In this document: one piece after another, positions 55,647 to 64,000 of the stretch
How positions within the stretch are numbered: position 1 is the stretch's first letter
Layout of the letters: every line of letters begins with the position of its first letter
Assembly (NCBI RefSeq): GCF_030140925.1
Contig: NZ_JARBWD010000001.1
Span: 2,356,001 to 2,420,000, forward strand
Source: Parerythrobacter aestuarii
Lineage (GTDB): Bacteria; Pseudomonadota; Alphaproteobacteria; Sphingomonadales; Sphingomonadaceae
DNA: 64,000 nucleotides
Direction of reading: 5' to 3'
Made by a program: the position numbers and the translations under genes
The notes under the pieces: model-generated
Told to the model about the DNA's origin: nothing
Database searches by the model: none
What the model saw: only the letters and a program-made list of their open reading frames with translations

Positions 55647-56336
55647 ATGAGCACGGCCGACGCAGCGAATGCCGGGCTGCGCATGCGGGCCAACTTCGTT
55701 CGCGTATGCGCGTGGGGTCTCGCAATCCTCACTGTCATCCAGATCGCGACAAGCGGCTACATCCTGTTCCGGCCAAAAGGTGAGATTGTCGTCACAGCCC
55801 CTGGCAGCGATCCAGGCATGGCACCTGAAATGATCGCTGCGATTGTCGTCGGGATCGTCGCGCTGCTCTTCTACCTGCTGGTGTTCGTCTATTTCGTCAG
55901 CGCGCTGGTGTGGATCCACAAGGCGCATCGCAACCTGATCGAAGACGGGGTCAGGATGGACCATTCGGCCGGCTGGGCCGTGGGAAGCTGGTTCATCCCG
56001 CTGGTCAACCTGGTCGTGCCGATGCGGGCCATGCGCGAGCTCTATAACCGCAGCCACGGGGAAGAAGGCGACCTCGCCCATATCTCCGCCGACGATGTCA
56101 CAGCATGGTGGACCGCGCTGCTCGTCGGACTGTTCCTCTACACGCTGCTGGGGCTGAAGCTGGCATTCAACATGCTGACCAATGCGATCATCTATGCCCC
56201 GGTGTGGGCAGAGTTCGGTATCTCGGCCTTCGCAGCGATACTGCTTGCCGTCGCAGCCGTCCTGTTCAGCCGTCTGGCAGACACGATCACGACAGCGCAA
56301 AAGGAATCGGCACGCGTGTCCGGTGTCTTCGAATAG
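55647..56336 (+). CDS. DUF4328-like membrane protein
   Basis: A 229-residue protein with about four or five membrane segments (ILTVIQIATSGYILF, AAIVVGIVALLFYLLVFVYFV, TALLVGLFLYTLLG and a final C-terminal span). VWIHKAHRNLIEDG followed by PLVNLVVPMRAMRELYNRSHG is typical of DUF4328. The ATG at 55647 has AAGGA upstream; an earlier in-frame ATG at 55617 lies in the terminator-proximal region and is less likely. Function unknown. Convergent with DUF2794. Confidence 0.78.
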   Translation: MSTADAANAGLRMRANFVRVCAWGLAILTVIQIATSGYILFRPKGEIVVTAPGSDPGMAPEMIAAIVVGIVALLFYLLVFVYFVSALVWIHKAHRNLIEDGVRMDHSAGWAVGSWFIPLVNLVVPMRAMRELYNRSHGEEGDLAHISADDVTAWWTALLVGLFLYTLLGLKLAFNMLTNAIIYAPVWAEFGISAFAAILLAVAAVLFSRLADTITTAQKESARVSGVFE

Positions 56337-56339
56337 GGA

Positions 56340-56693
56340 TCAGTCGTCGACCGACTTCAGCAAGCGCCGTTCCATCGGGGCCAGCACATTCACCAGTTCG
56401 TGACCGCGCTTGAGCACTTGCCCGTGCTCGCCGAACAGCGTCCACATGCCCTGCCGGTTGCGCATGGCAGGGCGCTTCTCCAACCGCGCTTGCGGGCGCT
56501 CTGCGGTGCGGCGGAAGGCGGCGAAGGTGGCGCAGTCCTTGGTAAAATCCATCGCATAGTCGCGCCACTGCCCGGCCGCGACCATCCGGCCGTAGAGATC
56601 GAGGATGCGTTGCAGCTCGTCGCGCGCAAACCCGACCTGGTTGGGCTTGCGACCGGGGAAGGCGACGACAGTCTCGCCTAGCATTGGATTCAT
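56340..56693 (-). CDS. DUF2794 protein
   Basis: A 117-residue alphaproteobacterial protein of unknown function: FARDELQRILDLYGRMVAAGQWRDYAMDF, then RLEKRPAMRNRQGMWTLFGEHGQVLKRGHELVNVL. The core matches DUF2794 closely. Its start shares one base with the cysE stop (TGATG), so it is part of the DUF2066-hdaA-cysE-DUF2794 operon, last in order. Confidence 0.87.
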   Translation of the reverse strand: MNPMLGETVVAFPGRKPNQVGFARDELQRILDLYGRMVAAGQWRDYAMDFTKDCATFAAFRRTAERPQARLEKRPAMRNRQGMWTLFGEHGQVLKRGHELVNVLAPMERRLLKSVDD

Positions 56694-57397
56694 CAGCTAT
56701 CGGTCCCGCTGCGGCGGGGTGTGTCGGCTTCGAGCATCTGCGCCTGTTTGAGCGCTTCTATCTCAGCCCTGAGGACGCTCAATTCGCCTTCCAGCTTCTC
56801 GATGCAGTCGATCCGGTTACCCTCGGCATCTTCGCAATTGGGCGTGCCATAAGGGATGAATTCCTTGATCCACTCTTCAGCCGGGACCAGCGTGGAACGG
56901 GCCTTGAGCCCTATCATGGTCGCTCCTTCCGGAACGTCCTCCATAACCACTGCATTGGCACCGATGCGCGCCCGCGTGCCAACGGTGATCGGACCGATCA
57001 CCTGCGCACCCGAGCCGATAATGACATTGTCGCCGATCGTCGGGTGCCGCTTGCCGCCTACGCCGTTGGTCGGGTTGGTCCCGCCCAGCGTCACGCATTG
57101 GTAGATGGTCACATTGTCACCGATCTCGGCCGTCTCGCCGATCACCGTGAAGCCATGATCGATAAAGAAGTTCTTGCCGATCTTCGCACCCGGATGGATG
57201 TCGATCGCGGTCAGGAAGCGGCTGAGATGATTGACGAAACGGGCAAGGAAATACATCCGCGCTTCGAACAGCCAGTGCGCCGCACGGTGGAAGCCCAAGG
57301 CCCATACGCCGGGATACAGCAGGATCTCCCACCGCGTGCGCGGTGCCGGATCGCGCTGGTGGACCGAGTCCAGGTAGCTGGTGAGACCCTTTATCAT
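56693..57397 (-). CDS. cysE: Serine O-acetyltransferase
   Basis: A 234-residue left-handed beta-helix acetyltransferase making O-acetylserine for cysteine synthesis. DIHPGAKIGKNFFIDHG, VIGETAEIGDNVTIYQCVTLGG and GVGGKRHPTIGDNVIIGSGAQVIGP are the serine acetyltransferase signatures (EpsC-type length). The C-terminal ~50 residues include a short coiled coil. It follows hdaA after 27 bp. Confidence 0.95.
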   Translation of the reverse strand: MIKGLTSYLDSVHQRDPAPRTRWEILLYPGVWALGFHRAAHWLFEARMYFLARFVNHLSRFLTAIDIHPGAKIGKNFFIDHGFTVIGETAEIGDNVTIYQCVTLGGTNPTNGVGGKRHPTIGDNVIIGSGAQVIGPITVGTRARIGANAVVMEDVPEGATMIGLKARSTLVPAEEWIKEFIPYGTPNCEDAEGNRIDCIEKLEGELSVLRAEIEALKQAQMLEADTPRRSGTDS

Positions 57398-57424
57398 TGG
57401 CGGGATTCTCCCACTTTTACATCT

Positions 57425-58045
57425 TCAGAGCAAGCGTGCCTGCTCCGGCCCTTGTACCGCTTCCAGCGCGTCGCGCCAAATTCCCAGGGTCGGAGCCACT
57501 TTTCGCTCGAGACTGAGGCGGTCGATATGAGCCACCAGTTTCTCGATATCGGCAAAGCTGCGCGTTGCCCGGGGGACCAGATAGGTAAGCGCATCCTCGC
57601 CCAATACAAGCCCACGCCGGGCAGCATGGCTGAGGATCAACTCGCCCACCATGGCATCGTCCGGCGTGCCGATCTCAAGGTGCAGCGCCGCCCCCAACCG
57701 CGATTTCAGGTCCGGCAAGGCGACCTCCCACCCTTCCCCGTCAGCGATCAGCAACAGCGGCTCGCCATCCTCCTGCGCCCGGTTCCAGCGGTGAAACAGA
57801 TCGGTCTCGTCCATGCCGTCGGCGCTGTCGAGCACGGCGCCGCGCCCTGCGCCGGCAAACCAGCGCCCCAGCAGCGACTTACCCGAACGCGGCAGGCCCA
57901 TCAGGATAGCTGTGCGATAGGGCCAGCCCGAAGTGTCCTGCAGCGCTTCGACGACGCGCACGTTGGCATTGCCGACAACGATGCTGGCAGGATCGCTGGG
58001 CAATCCTTCAGCCAGCGGCAGGGCGATCTGGGAGGCGCGAGCCAT
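57425..58045 (-). CDS. hdaA: HdaA-like DnaA regulatory protein
   Basis: A 206-residue DnaA-like ATPase. The N-terminal QIALPL (6-11) matches the beta-clamp-binding motif of Hda proteins, and GLPRSGKS (50-57) is the P-loop; the rest follows the AAA+ core without DnaA's DNA-binding domain. It promotes ATP hydrolysis on DnaA after clamp loading, preventing re-initiation. It lies ten bases after the DUF2066 gene on the same strand, an arrangement I recall in sphingomonads. Confidence 0.9.
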   Translation of the reverse strand: MARASQIALPLAEGLPSDPASIVVGNANVRVVEALQDTSGWPYRTAILMGLPRSGKSLLGRWFAGAGRGAVLDSADGMDETDLFHRWNRAQEDGEPLLLIADGEGWEVALPDLKSRLGAALHLEIGTPDDAMVGELILSHAARRGLVLGEDALTYLVPRATRSFADIEKLVAHIDRLSLERKVAPTLGIWRDALEAVQGPEQARLL

Positions 58046-58055
58046 GGCGCGCGGC

Positions 58056-59330
58056 TTAACGGCTGATGCGGAGCGCGTTGCTGCCCTGGGTCACAGTGAA
58101 CCCGCGCGCCCTTAGCGCTCCTGCCAGTTGGTCGAGCGAGCCGGAATAGCTCACCTGCATCACCGAGGTGCCGCCAATGCCCACGCTGGTCGTCGCCGCC
58201 GCGCGGACACCCGGTGTGGCTCGCACGCCGGAAAGGGTTGCGTCGAAGGCTCCTGCATCGGGCGTGACGAACTGCACGACATAGGTGCCCGAAGCGGTCA
58301 CTTGCGAAGTTGTCGGGACAGGCGTCGGCGTCGGTGCGGTGGCCTCACCTTCGCCCGCTGCTGCCGCTTCTTCCGCAGCCCTCTCATTTGCAAGCGCCGC
58401 ACGCCCCGCTGCAATCAGGCGCTGCAGGATCGGATCGGCATCTATTCCGCGCTGGTTAAGCGTCGGGTCAGGGCGGAGCTTGCCCTCGGCCAGCGCAGTC
58501 TCGAATACACCGTCGAAGCGGGTCACGGCTTGAGTCATCATCGCAGGAATTTCGTCAGGCGTCTGTGCGATCAGCGTGAAGCTGTCGAGATAAGTGTTGT
58601 CGGGACCATAGCGGGCCGTGAAGGTCCCGCGCACGGGACCACCCGGATATTGGTAGTCCAGCCGGGCAATGGGAACGAGGATATCGGCGGCGTTGAACTG
58701 GTCGAGGATGGTATTCCACCACGCCCGGCTGCGACGCCCGGTCTGGCCATAATTCACCAGCAGCGAATCGCTGCCCGCGCCGGAAGGGCGGACAAAGTCG
58801 ATCCGGCTGGAGCCTGACTGATATTCCGCCCAGGCGCGCTGCCACGGGTTGCGCTGTTCGTAGACCATCGCACTGCCGCCAGAGATCGTGACCGGGATCA
58901 GCAGCATCGGGGCCGAGCGCGATTGCTGGGCTCGCCCGCCGAGATATGCGCCCGCACGCTGCCGATCGAAGATTACTCCCAGAGTGGCGATATAGCGCTT
59001 CCCGCCCAACTGTTCCTGCTCGATTACTACGGCGGAGACGAGCGATTGCAGCTGGCCATCGGAAATGGCGGGTCCACCGAGCTTGGCCCAGGCTTCGCGC
59101 TGGGCGATCTGCCAGCCCTTTTGCCGCGCGTCTTCGTCGCTGTCGCCGCGGACGTCGACCTTGATGCCGCCGACATCGATATCACTCGAAGCAGTGACGA
59201 CCGGGATGCCGCGTTCGCCATCGACCTGCGCGGTCGCAAGACCCAGCCCGATACCGACCGCTGCCAGCACGGCCAGCAGCGCGATAGTCGAACGAGTCGA
59301 AAGGGTTGGAAGGGAAGCGATCAAGGCCAT
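58056..59330 (-). CDS. DUF2066 family protein with N-terminal membrane anchor
   Basis: A 424-residue protein with an N-terminal hydrophobic segment (about 14-34), a DUF2066-type region (about 50-330) and a Pro/Thr linker (TPTPTPVPTTSQ type) before a C-terminal ~70-residue domain. Function unknown; members often occur beside hda. The frame continues upstream to 60497 but is antisense to purM, so the ATG at 59330 is chosen. First gene of the DUF2066-hdaA-cysE-DUF2794 operon, divergent from purM by 69 bp. Confidence 0.85.
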   Translation of the reverse strand: MALIASLPTLSTRSTIALLAVLAAVGIGLGLATAQVDGERGIPVVTASSDIDVGGIKVDVRGDSDEDARQKGWQIAQREAWAKLGGPAISDGQLQSLVSAVVIEQEQLGGKRYIATLGVIFDRQRAGAYLGGRAQQSRSAPMLLIPVTISGGSAMVYEQRNPWQRAWAEYQSGSSRIDFVRPSGAGSDSLLVNYGQTGRRSRAWWNTILDQFNAADILVPIARLDYQYPGGPVRGTFTARYGPDNTYLDSFTLIAQTPDEIPAMMTQAVTRFDGVFETALAEGKLRPDPTLNQRGIDADPILQRLIAAGRAALANERAAEEAAAAGEGEATAPTPTPVPTTSQVTASGTYVVQFVTPDAGAFDATLSGVRATPGVRAAATTSVGIGGTSVMQVSYSGSLDQLAGALRARGFTVTQGSNALRISR

Positions 59331-59399
59331 GGGGAAAAACTGAGGCCTTTTGCCCAAAGGACCGTGTGATTCCAAGCGCGAATAGGTAAAGGGCTTGCC

Positions 59400-60506
59400 A
59401 TGTCTGCGGATAGTTCTGGAAAAACCGGCTACACCTATGCCGATGCCGGGGTGTCGATCGACGCCGGCAATGCCCTCGTCAAGGCCATCGGGCCGCTGGT
59501 GAAAGCAACCATGCGCCCCGGCGCGGATGGCGAAATCGGCGGTTTCGGCGGGTTTTTCGACCCCAAGGCGGCGGGTTACAAAGATCCGCTCCTGGTGGCG
59601 GGCAATGATGGCGTCGGCACCAAGCTCAAGCTGGCGATCGACCATGACCGGCACGATGGCGTGGGCATCGACCTGGTCGCCATGTGCGTCAACGACCTCA
59701 TCGTCCAAGGCGCTGAGCCGCTGTTCTTCCTCGACTATTTCGCCACCGGCAAGCTGGAGAACGGTGTTGCCGAGCGCGTTATCGCGGGGATCGCGCAGGG
59801 CTGCAAAATGGCCGGATGCGCGCTGATCGGCGGCGAAACGGCGGAAATGCCCGGCATGTATGCCGAGGGTGACTACGACCTGGCGGGCTTCTGCGTCGGG
59901 GCAGTCGAACGTGGGGAACAGCTGACAGGTGACAAGGTTGCGCCGGGCCATGTTCTGCTCGGCCTGGCCTCCTCCGGCGTGCACTCCAACGGCTTCTCGC
60001 TGGTCCGCAGGCTGGCGGCGGACAAGGGATGGAAGCTCGATCGGCCTGCGGTATTCGACAACGAGAGGCTGCTGATCGAGCAGTTGCTCGAACCGACCCG
60101 GATCTATGTCGCCAGCCTGCTGCCAACGGTCCGCGCAGGGCATATCGATGCGCTGGCACATATCACCGGCGGCGGCCTGCTGGAAAATATCCCGCGCGTG
60201 CTGCCCGAAGGTGCCCATGCGGTTGTCGATGCCGATGCGTGGGAACAGCCGCGCCTGATGGCATTCCTGCAAGCGCAGGGCGGGATCGAGCCCGGCGAAA
60301 TGGCGCGCACCTTCAACTGCGGCGTCGGCATGGTGCTCGCGGTCGCGCCGGAGAAAGTCGATACGGTGACGCAAGCCCTGACGGCGGCGGGAGAGACCGT
60401 CGTCCGCGTCGGCACCATCGAGGCGGGCGACAAGGGCTGCACCGTGCGCGGTTCGGTCGGGACCTGGTCCGCCAAGGAGGACTGGGAGGCCGTACATATT
60501 GCCTGA
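59400..60506 (+). CDS. purM: Phosphoribosylformylglycinamidine cyclo-ligase PurM
   Basis: A 368-residue enzyme of purine synthesis forming [18 protein letters not shown] at the N-terminus, [47 protein letters not shown] and [13 protein letters not shown] are hallmark segments. Co-directional with purN, from which it is separated by a 90-bp palindromic element. Confidence 0.97.
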   Translation: MSADSSGKTGYTYADAGVSIDAGNALVKAIGPLVKATMRPGADGEIGGFGGFFDPKAAGYKDPLLVAGNDGVGTKLKLAIDHDRHDGVGIDLVAMCVNDLIVQGAEPLFFLDYFATGKLENGVAERVIAGIAQGCKMAGCALIGGETAEMPGMYAEGDYDLAGFCVGAVERGEQLTGDKVAPGHVLLGLASSGVHSNGFSLVRRLAADKGWKLDRPAVFDNERLLIEQLLEPTRIYVASLLPTVRAGHIDALAHITGGGLLENIPRVLPEGAHAVVDADAWEQPRLMAFLQAQGGIEPGEMARTFNCGVGMVLAVAPEKVDTVTQALTAAGETVVRVGTIEAGDKGCTVRGSVGTWSAKEDWEAVHIA

Positions 60507-60520
60507 CCTTTCCCTTTGCC

Positions 60521-60610
60521 GTCACCCTGAACTTGTTTCAGGGTCCATGTCTCCTGCTGGAACCGCATTGCGGGCTGACAGATGGATGCTGACACAAGTT
60601 CAGCATGACG
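60521..60610. repeat. 90-bp palindromic element between purM and purN
   Basis: Same length and ends as the element inside cysS: GTCACCCTGAACTTGTTTCA at the left and CACAAGTTCAGCATGACG at the right; the middle differs. It lies wholly between purM and purN, so here it is non-coding and may tune read-through or stability of the purM-purN message. Confidence 0.83.
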
Positions 60611-60626
60611 GATGGAGAGGTGCAGA

Positions 60627-61586
60627 ATGACCCTCGCCAAGGTTGCAGTCCTCATTTCCGGCAGCGGCACCAATATGGCGGCGCTGCTCTATGCCAGCCG
60701 CATGCCTGACAGCCCTTACGAGATCGTCCTCGTCGCCAGCAACGACCCCCACGCCGGGGGCCTGGCGCTCGCGGAGGCCGAAGGGATTCCGACCTTCGCG
60801 CTCAGCCACAAGGGCATGAGCCGCGAAGATCATGACGAAGCGATGGACGGCGCGATCCGCAAGTCGGGCGCGGAATTCGTTGCGCTGGCCGGATACATGC
60901 GGATCCTGTCCGAACCGATGGTCAAGCGCTGGGAAGGCCGGATGCTCAACATCCACCCCTCGCTGCTGCCCAAGTACAAGGGCCTGCACACCCACGAACG
61001 CGCATTGGAGGCGGGCGATGCGCAGGCCGGGGCCTCCGTCCACCTTGTCAGCGCCGAGCTCGATGGCGGCGAAGTGCTGGGCCAGGCCCGCGTCGCGGTG
61101 ATGAGCGGCGACACACCCGAAGTGCTCGCTCGCCGCGTACTGATCGCAGAACACCAGCTCTACCCCCGCGTGCTGGCCGAGTTCGTTTCGCGCCCGTTCA
61201 ACCGCGACTGGCTGCTAGGGGAACTGCGCAAGCGCGCGCTCGCCCTGCCCGAGGCCGAAGAACGCCCCAGCCACGGCGCGCCGGGCTGGCGCAGCGGCGG
61301 GAAGAGCGGCAAATATTTCGCCTATTTCAGCGACCAGCACCACGGTGAAGACCACATCGCCCTGCTCGCGAAGACCAGCGGTCCGGACGAACTGGCAGAA
61401 CTGGTCGAGCGTGATCCGGTGGCGTTCTACAAACCCGCCTATTACGGCGCGAGCGGCTGGGTCGGCGTAATCCTCAACCGCCCCGGCTGCGACTGGTCAC
61501 AGGTCGAATACTGGCTCCAGCGCAGCTGGCGCGCGGTCGCGCCCAAGCGGCTGACCAAGATGTTGGATGTGGCGGACCAATTCTGA
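60627..61586 (+). CDS. purN: Phosphoribosylglycinamide formyltransferase PurN fused to an MmcQ/YjbR-like domain
   Basis: A 319-residue protein; ordinary PurN has about 200. Residues 1-200 are the formyltransferase: SGSGTNMAAL, N108 and H110 in NIHPSLLP, D146 in ELDGGEV. Residues about 215-315 (YFAYFSDQHHGEDHIALLAK, FYKPAYYGASGWVGV, SWRAVAPKRL) match the MmcQ/YjbR fold, a small DNA-binding-like domain. GGAGAGG precedes the ATG. The fused domain's role is unknown; the fusion seems complete and in one frame. Confidence 0.93.
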   Translation: MTLAKVAVLISGSGTNMAALLYASRMPDSPYEIVLVASNDPHAGGLALAEAEGIPTFALSHKGMSREDHDEAMDGAIRKSGAEFVALAGYMRILSEPMVKRWEGRMLNIHPSLLPKYKGLHTHERALEAGDAQAGASVHLVSAELDGGEVLGQARVAVMSGDTPEVLARRVLIAEHQLYPRVLAEFVSRPFNRDWLLGELRKRALALPEAEERPSHGAPGWRSGGKSGKYFAYFSDQHHGEDHIALLAKTSGPDELAELVERDPVAFYKPAYYGASGWVGVILNRPGCDWSQVEYWLQRSWRAVAPKRLTKMLDVADQF

Positions 61587-61681
61587 GCCAGCGTCGTTAG
61601 CGTCCTATCCTCACCCACCGGTTCCAGCGCAGTTTCCCCCCGATCGCAAGGGTGAAACATGGACCGAGGGGGAATGTGGAA

Positions 61682-63079
61682 ATGAGACCTGTTGTAGCTG
61701 GCACTGTGTGTGCCCTTGCCGTGATCGTAGGCGGTTGTTCAGGGGCGGAGGCCGAAACCAATCAGCTGGTTGAAGCGCCCGAAGGATTGGCAACTGCCCC
61801 CGCCCTGTCAGGCAAATTCCTGCATCTCAGCGATATTCACTTCAATGTGTTTGCCGACGGCATGATCACACACGTAGCGGGCTTGCCACCTGACCAGTGG
61901 AAGGCCCAGTTTGAGAAATACGCCAAGAGCAGCGCTCCGAGCACGGGACATCGGGATACCAACTATTCGCTGCTGATCTCTGCTCTCGATGCCGCCGTTG
62001 CGGCGCAGGGACCCAACGGGAAGTATGACTACATCCTCTACACCGGTGACTACCTCCCCCACGGTTTTGGCTATGGCAGTACGCAGGACCAGCAATCGGA
62101 ATTTGCCTCCAACGTCGTCGAGTTCGTCAACCTGATGATTGCCGACCGATTTCCCGGCGTTCCCATCGTCGCTGCGCTCGGCAACAATGACGGCGGCTGC
62201 GGTGACTACAACCTGCATCCCAAGGAGGATTTCCTTGCCGATCTGGGTCCCGACATGCCGGGCCTTTCAAGCACAGCGGAAACCGATTTTGTGGCCAGCG
62301 GGAACTACGCCATCCCGCACCCAACGGTACCGGGAACCGATTTCGTCGTTCTCAGCAGCTATTGGTCACGAAAATACGCAGAAGATCAGCACCCCTGCAC
62401 CGATATCACGGATGACTATGCGCCCGGTACGGCGCAGGCCAACTGGCTCGGCACTACCCTGGGCAGCGGGGCCAGCCCGGGCCCGGCCAGCCGACCAGCC
62501 ATCCTGCTGATGCACATCCCCCCGGGCCGCGACGGATATGATGGCAATTGGCAGTGGCACCAGCGATTCCAGACTGCATTCGAAGACAAGTTGGGTACAG
62601 CCACTCGCCCGCTGCTGGGGGCCTTTGCCGGACACAGCCATATGGATGAATTCCGGGTTGTGTCAGACCAAGGGCAGCCAGTCCTGGCCGTGCGCATAGC
62701 CCCTTCGGTCACCACCTGGAACGGCAATGCGCCGTCATTCACGGTGGGGGACTATGACACCAACAATGGCCAGATGACCGATTATGAGGTGCATAGCTGC
62801 CGCACGCCCGGCACCGGCGGGCAATGCGGCTGGAGCTGGGAATACCGCTTTAGCAGCAGCTACAACTCAAAGTTCACCCCGACAGATTTGCTGGCCCTCG
62901 CCACCAGCATCCAGGATCCGGCCGACCCCAAGGATATGCGCAAAGAGTATCGCACCTATTACAGCGCAAAGGACAGGCTGAGTGCCGAATCCAATTGGCA
63001 AAAGGTGGTCTGTGCGATCTCGCTTGTCGACGAAGTCGCCTACAACAAATGCCGCAAGCGTCTGGGAGACTACAGCTAG
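61682..63079 (+). CDS. Acid sphingomyelinase-like metallophosphoesterase lipoprotein
   Basis: A 465-residue calcineurin-fold enzyme with a lipobox signal (AVIVGGC, Cys at about 19). Metal-binding motifs are in the classical order: HLSDIHFN (about 48-55), GDYLPHG, GNNDGG, MHIPPGRD and GHSHMDEF. This order and the GNNDGG loop match the ASM-like (SMPDL3) phosphodiesterase family, which acts on sphingomyelin or nucleotides. It could act on sphingolipids or extracellular phosphodiesters; the substrate is inferred only. It ends before a terminator and the convergent ndk. Confidence 0.87.
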   Translation: MRPVVAGTVCALAVIVGGCSGAEAETNQLVEAPEGLATAPALSGKFLHLSDIHFNVFADGMITHVAGLPPDQWKAQFEKYAKSSAPSTGHRDTNYSLLISALDAAVAAQGPNGKYDYILYTGDYLPHGFGYGSTQDQQSEFASNVVEFVNLMIADRFPGVPIVAALGNNDGGCGDYNLHPKEDFLADLGPDMPGLSSTAETDFVASGNYAIPHPTVPGTDFVVLSSYWSRKYAEDQHPCTDITDDYAPGTAQANWLGTTLGSGASPGPASRPAILLMHIPPGRDGYDGNWQWHQRFQTAFEDKLGTATRPLLGAFAGHSHMDEFRVVSDQGQPVLAVRIAPSVTTWNGNAPSFTVGDYDTNNGQMTDYEVHSCRTPGTGGQCGWSWEYRFSSSYNSKFTPTDLLALATSIQDPADPKDMRKEYRTYYSAKDRLSAESNWQKVVCAISLVDEVAYNKCRKRLGDYS

Positions 63080-63091
63080 GCACCAAACGCA

Positions 63092-63119
63092 AAGGGCCGC
63101 CCCTTGCGGAGCGGCCCTT
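63092..63119. terminator. Bidirectional terminator between lipoprotein gene and ndk
   Basis: AAGGGCCGC (63092-63100) and GCGGCCCTT (63111-63119) form a perfect 9-bp stem with a 10-base loop, 13 bases after one stop and 25 bases from the other. It serves both convergent genes. Confidence 0.8.
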
Positions 63120-63143
63120 CGTAGGTTCGTCTGAACGCGAGGC

Positions 63144-63566
63144 TTAGCCGACGATTTCTTCGGGCTTGAAGAAGAAGGCGATCTCGATGGCAGCGTTTTC
63201 GTCGCTGTCCGAGCCGTGGACGGTGTTCTCGCCGATCGACAGTGCCAGTTCCTTGCGGATCGTACCGGGAGCAGCTTCGGCTGGGTTGGTTGCGCCCATC
63301 ACGTCGCGGTTGCGCTTCACGGCGTCTTCGCCTTCGAGCACCTGCACCACCACCGGCTCGCTCATCATGAATTCGACGAGTTCGCCGAAGAAGGGGCGCT
63401 CGGAGTGCACGGCGTAGAAGCCTTCGGCCTGTTCCTGCGTCATGCGGATGCGCTTGGAAGCGACGACGCGCAGGCCGGCTTCTTCCAGCATCTTGGTGAC
63501 AGCGCCGGTCAGGTTGCGCTTGGTGGCATCGGGCTTGATGATCGAAAAGGTGCGGGTGACCGCCAT
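63144..63566 (-). CDS. ndk: Nucleoside diphosphate kinase
   Basis: A 140-residue enzyme transferring phosphate from ATP to NDPs. The N-terminus [14 protein letters not shown] and phosphohistidine H117 in NTVHGSDS are diagnostic; the length is normal. It stands alone, with a 131-bp gap upstream to the truncated gene. Confidence 0.97.
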   Translation of the reverse strand: MAVTRTFSIIKPDATKRNLTGAVTKMLEEAGLRVVASKRIRMTQEQAEGFYAVHSERPFFGELVEFMMSEPVVVQVLEGEDAVKRNRDVMGATNPAEAAPGTIRKELALSIGENTVHGSDSDENAAIEIAFFFKPEEIVG

Positions 63567-63697
63567 GGGATGTTCCTTCAGTGGTAATATGGGGGAGCAA
63601 TAATGTTGCGCGCGCCCTTAGCGCCGCCATGCGCGGCGGGCAAGCCAAAGCTCATGTTCCAGAACCAAGCGAAGCGCCGGTGGTGCCCGGCGGGCAG

Positions 63698-64000
63698 CTA
63701 GCCGCCCTGGCCGACAGTCAGCTGGATGCCGGTCGTGCCATCGTTGTTGGTGGTGTTGATGGAGAAGATGCGGTCGCCCTCGCCCTTCCCAGCCAGCATC
63801 TTGCCGCCATTTATGGTCATTTCCATCTCGATCTTGATCCCCGCGGCCTCGGCCTGCTTCTTGTAGAAGGACGCGATCTTGTCCGGGCTGTCGGCAGATT
63901 CCATCATCACCAGCGAGCCCTTGTGCCCGGTGCCATCGACATTGGTGACGCTCACGACCTTGGCCCCGGGATAGATGGTGTAGCCATCGGGCAGGTCGGC
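63698..64000 (-). CDS. C-terminal part of an unrecognised protein (5' end outside window)
   Basis: The frame is open from the right edge to its stop at 63698, giving 100 residues. The sequence (LPDGYTIYPGAKVV, then DSPDKIASFYKKQAEAAGI, and KMLAGKGEGDRIFSINTTN) looks like a folded periplasmic alpha/beta domain; I know no family name. The GTG at 63955 is internal to the larger frame. Its stop is 131 bp from the ndk start on the same strand. Confidence 0.75.
   Translation of the reverse strand, partial: ADLPDGYTIYPGAKVVSVTNVDGTGHKGSLVMMESADSPDKIASFYKKQAEAAGIKIEMEMTINGGKMLAGKGEGDRIFSINTTNNDGTTGIQLTVGQGG

Noticed and set aside
59331..60497. Upstream extension of the DUF2066 frame
   Set aside because: Antisense to purM; the ATG at 59330 is followed by a normal membrane anchor.

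Overview
The window looks like chromosomal DNA of an alphaproteobacterium of the order Sphingomonadales, most likely Erythrobacteraceae (Erythrobacter/Qipengyuania/Altererythrobacter type). The evidence is: an F1-only ATP synthase operon (atpHAGDC, no F0 genes nearby); an HdaA-type DnaA regulator with a clamp-binding motif; alphaproteobacterial DUF1153 (SciP-like), DUF2794 and DciA/DUF721 genes; the rpmF-plsX-fabH-ihfA-merR cluster; GC-rich codon use; and palindromic repeats whose translations (HAELVSAS, LKQVQGD, FDKLS types) I associate with sphingomonads. I see no rRNA, tRNA, CRISPR array, phage, insertion sequence or plasmid module. No gene-free stretch exceeds about 300 bases; the larger gaps hold promoters, terminators or repeats.

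Layout. 1-4 kb: a minus-strand operon (serine hydrolase, nudC, FrnE-like thioredoxin-fold protein, SDR) with overlapping stops and starts. 4-11 kb: a small membrane protein, mutY, then dciA, two DsbA-like proteins and smc (DNA repair, replication and chromosome organisation). 11-14 kb: the fatty-acid/phospholipid cluster rpmF-plsX-fabH followed by ihfA and a MerR regulator. 14-18 kb: MAPEG protein, metallo-hydrolase, an S24 repressor divergent from two small conserved genes across an operator-like region, a 2-hydroxyacid dehydrogenase and a 2OG oxygenase. 18-24 kb: an unusual RES protein, cysS carrying a repeat inserted in frame, nitroreductase, a frame-disrupted membrane protein and cobT. 24-33 kb: fructose-6-phosphate aldolase/transaldolase, DUF4197 protein, priA, GST, an iron-sulfur photolyase/cryptochrome, a copper-type ATPase and a CPBP protease. 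33-41 kb: D-threonine-aldolase-like enzyme with a sugar-lactone oxidase, PEP-mutase-like enzyme with Ada, an SH3 protein divergent from a membrane-anchored protease, and a TauD-like dioxygenase. 41-46 kb: atpHAGDC. 46-53 kb: three PilZ proteins, prolyl oligopeptidase, SciP-like regulator, HNH protein, GST, glmU and gph. 53-64 kb: hydroxyacyl-CoA-type SDR, two membrane proteins, DUF2794-cysE-hdaA-DUF2066, purM-purN, a sphingomyelinase-like lipoprotein, ndk and a truncated ORF.

Most of the window is housekeeping. The least ordinary signals are a 90-bp palindromic element forming exactly 30 extra codons inside cysS (a same-sized relative lies between purM and purN), a PurN fused to an MmcQ/YjbR-like domain, a perfect 9-bp stem covering the ribosome-binding site of a membrane-protein gene, an orphan RES protein lacking the usual glutamate, the S24 repressor with TAGGA half-sites facing a conserved pair of small genes, and a frame-disrupted membrane protein. 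I found no clearly new multi-gene system; the S24/small-gene locus is the best candidate for undescribed biology.
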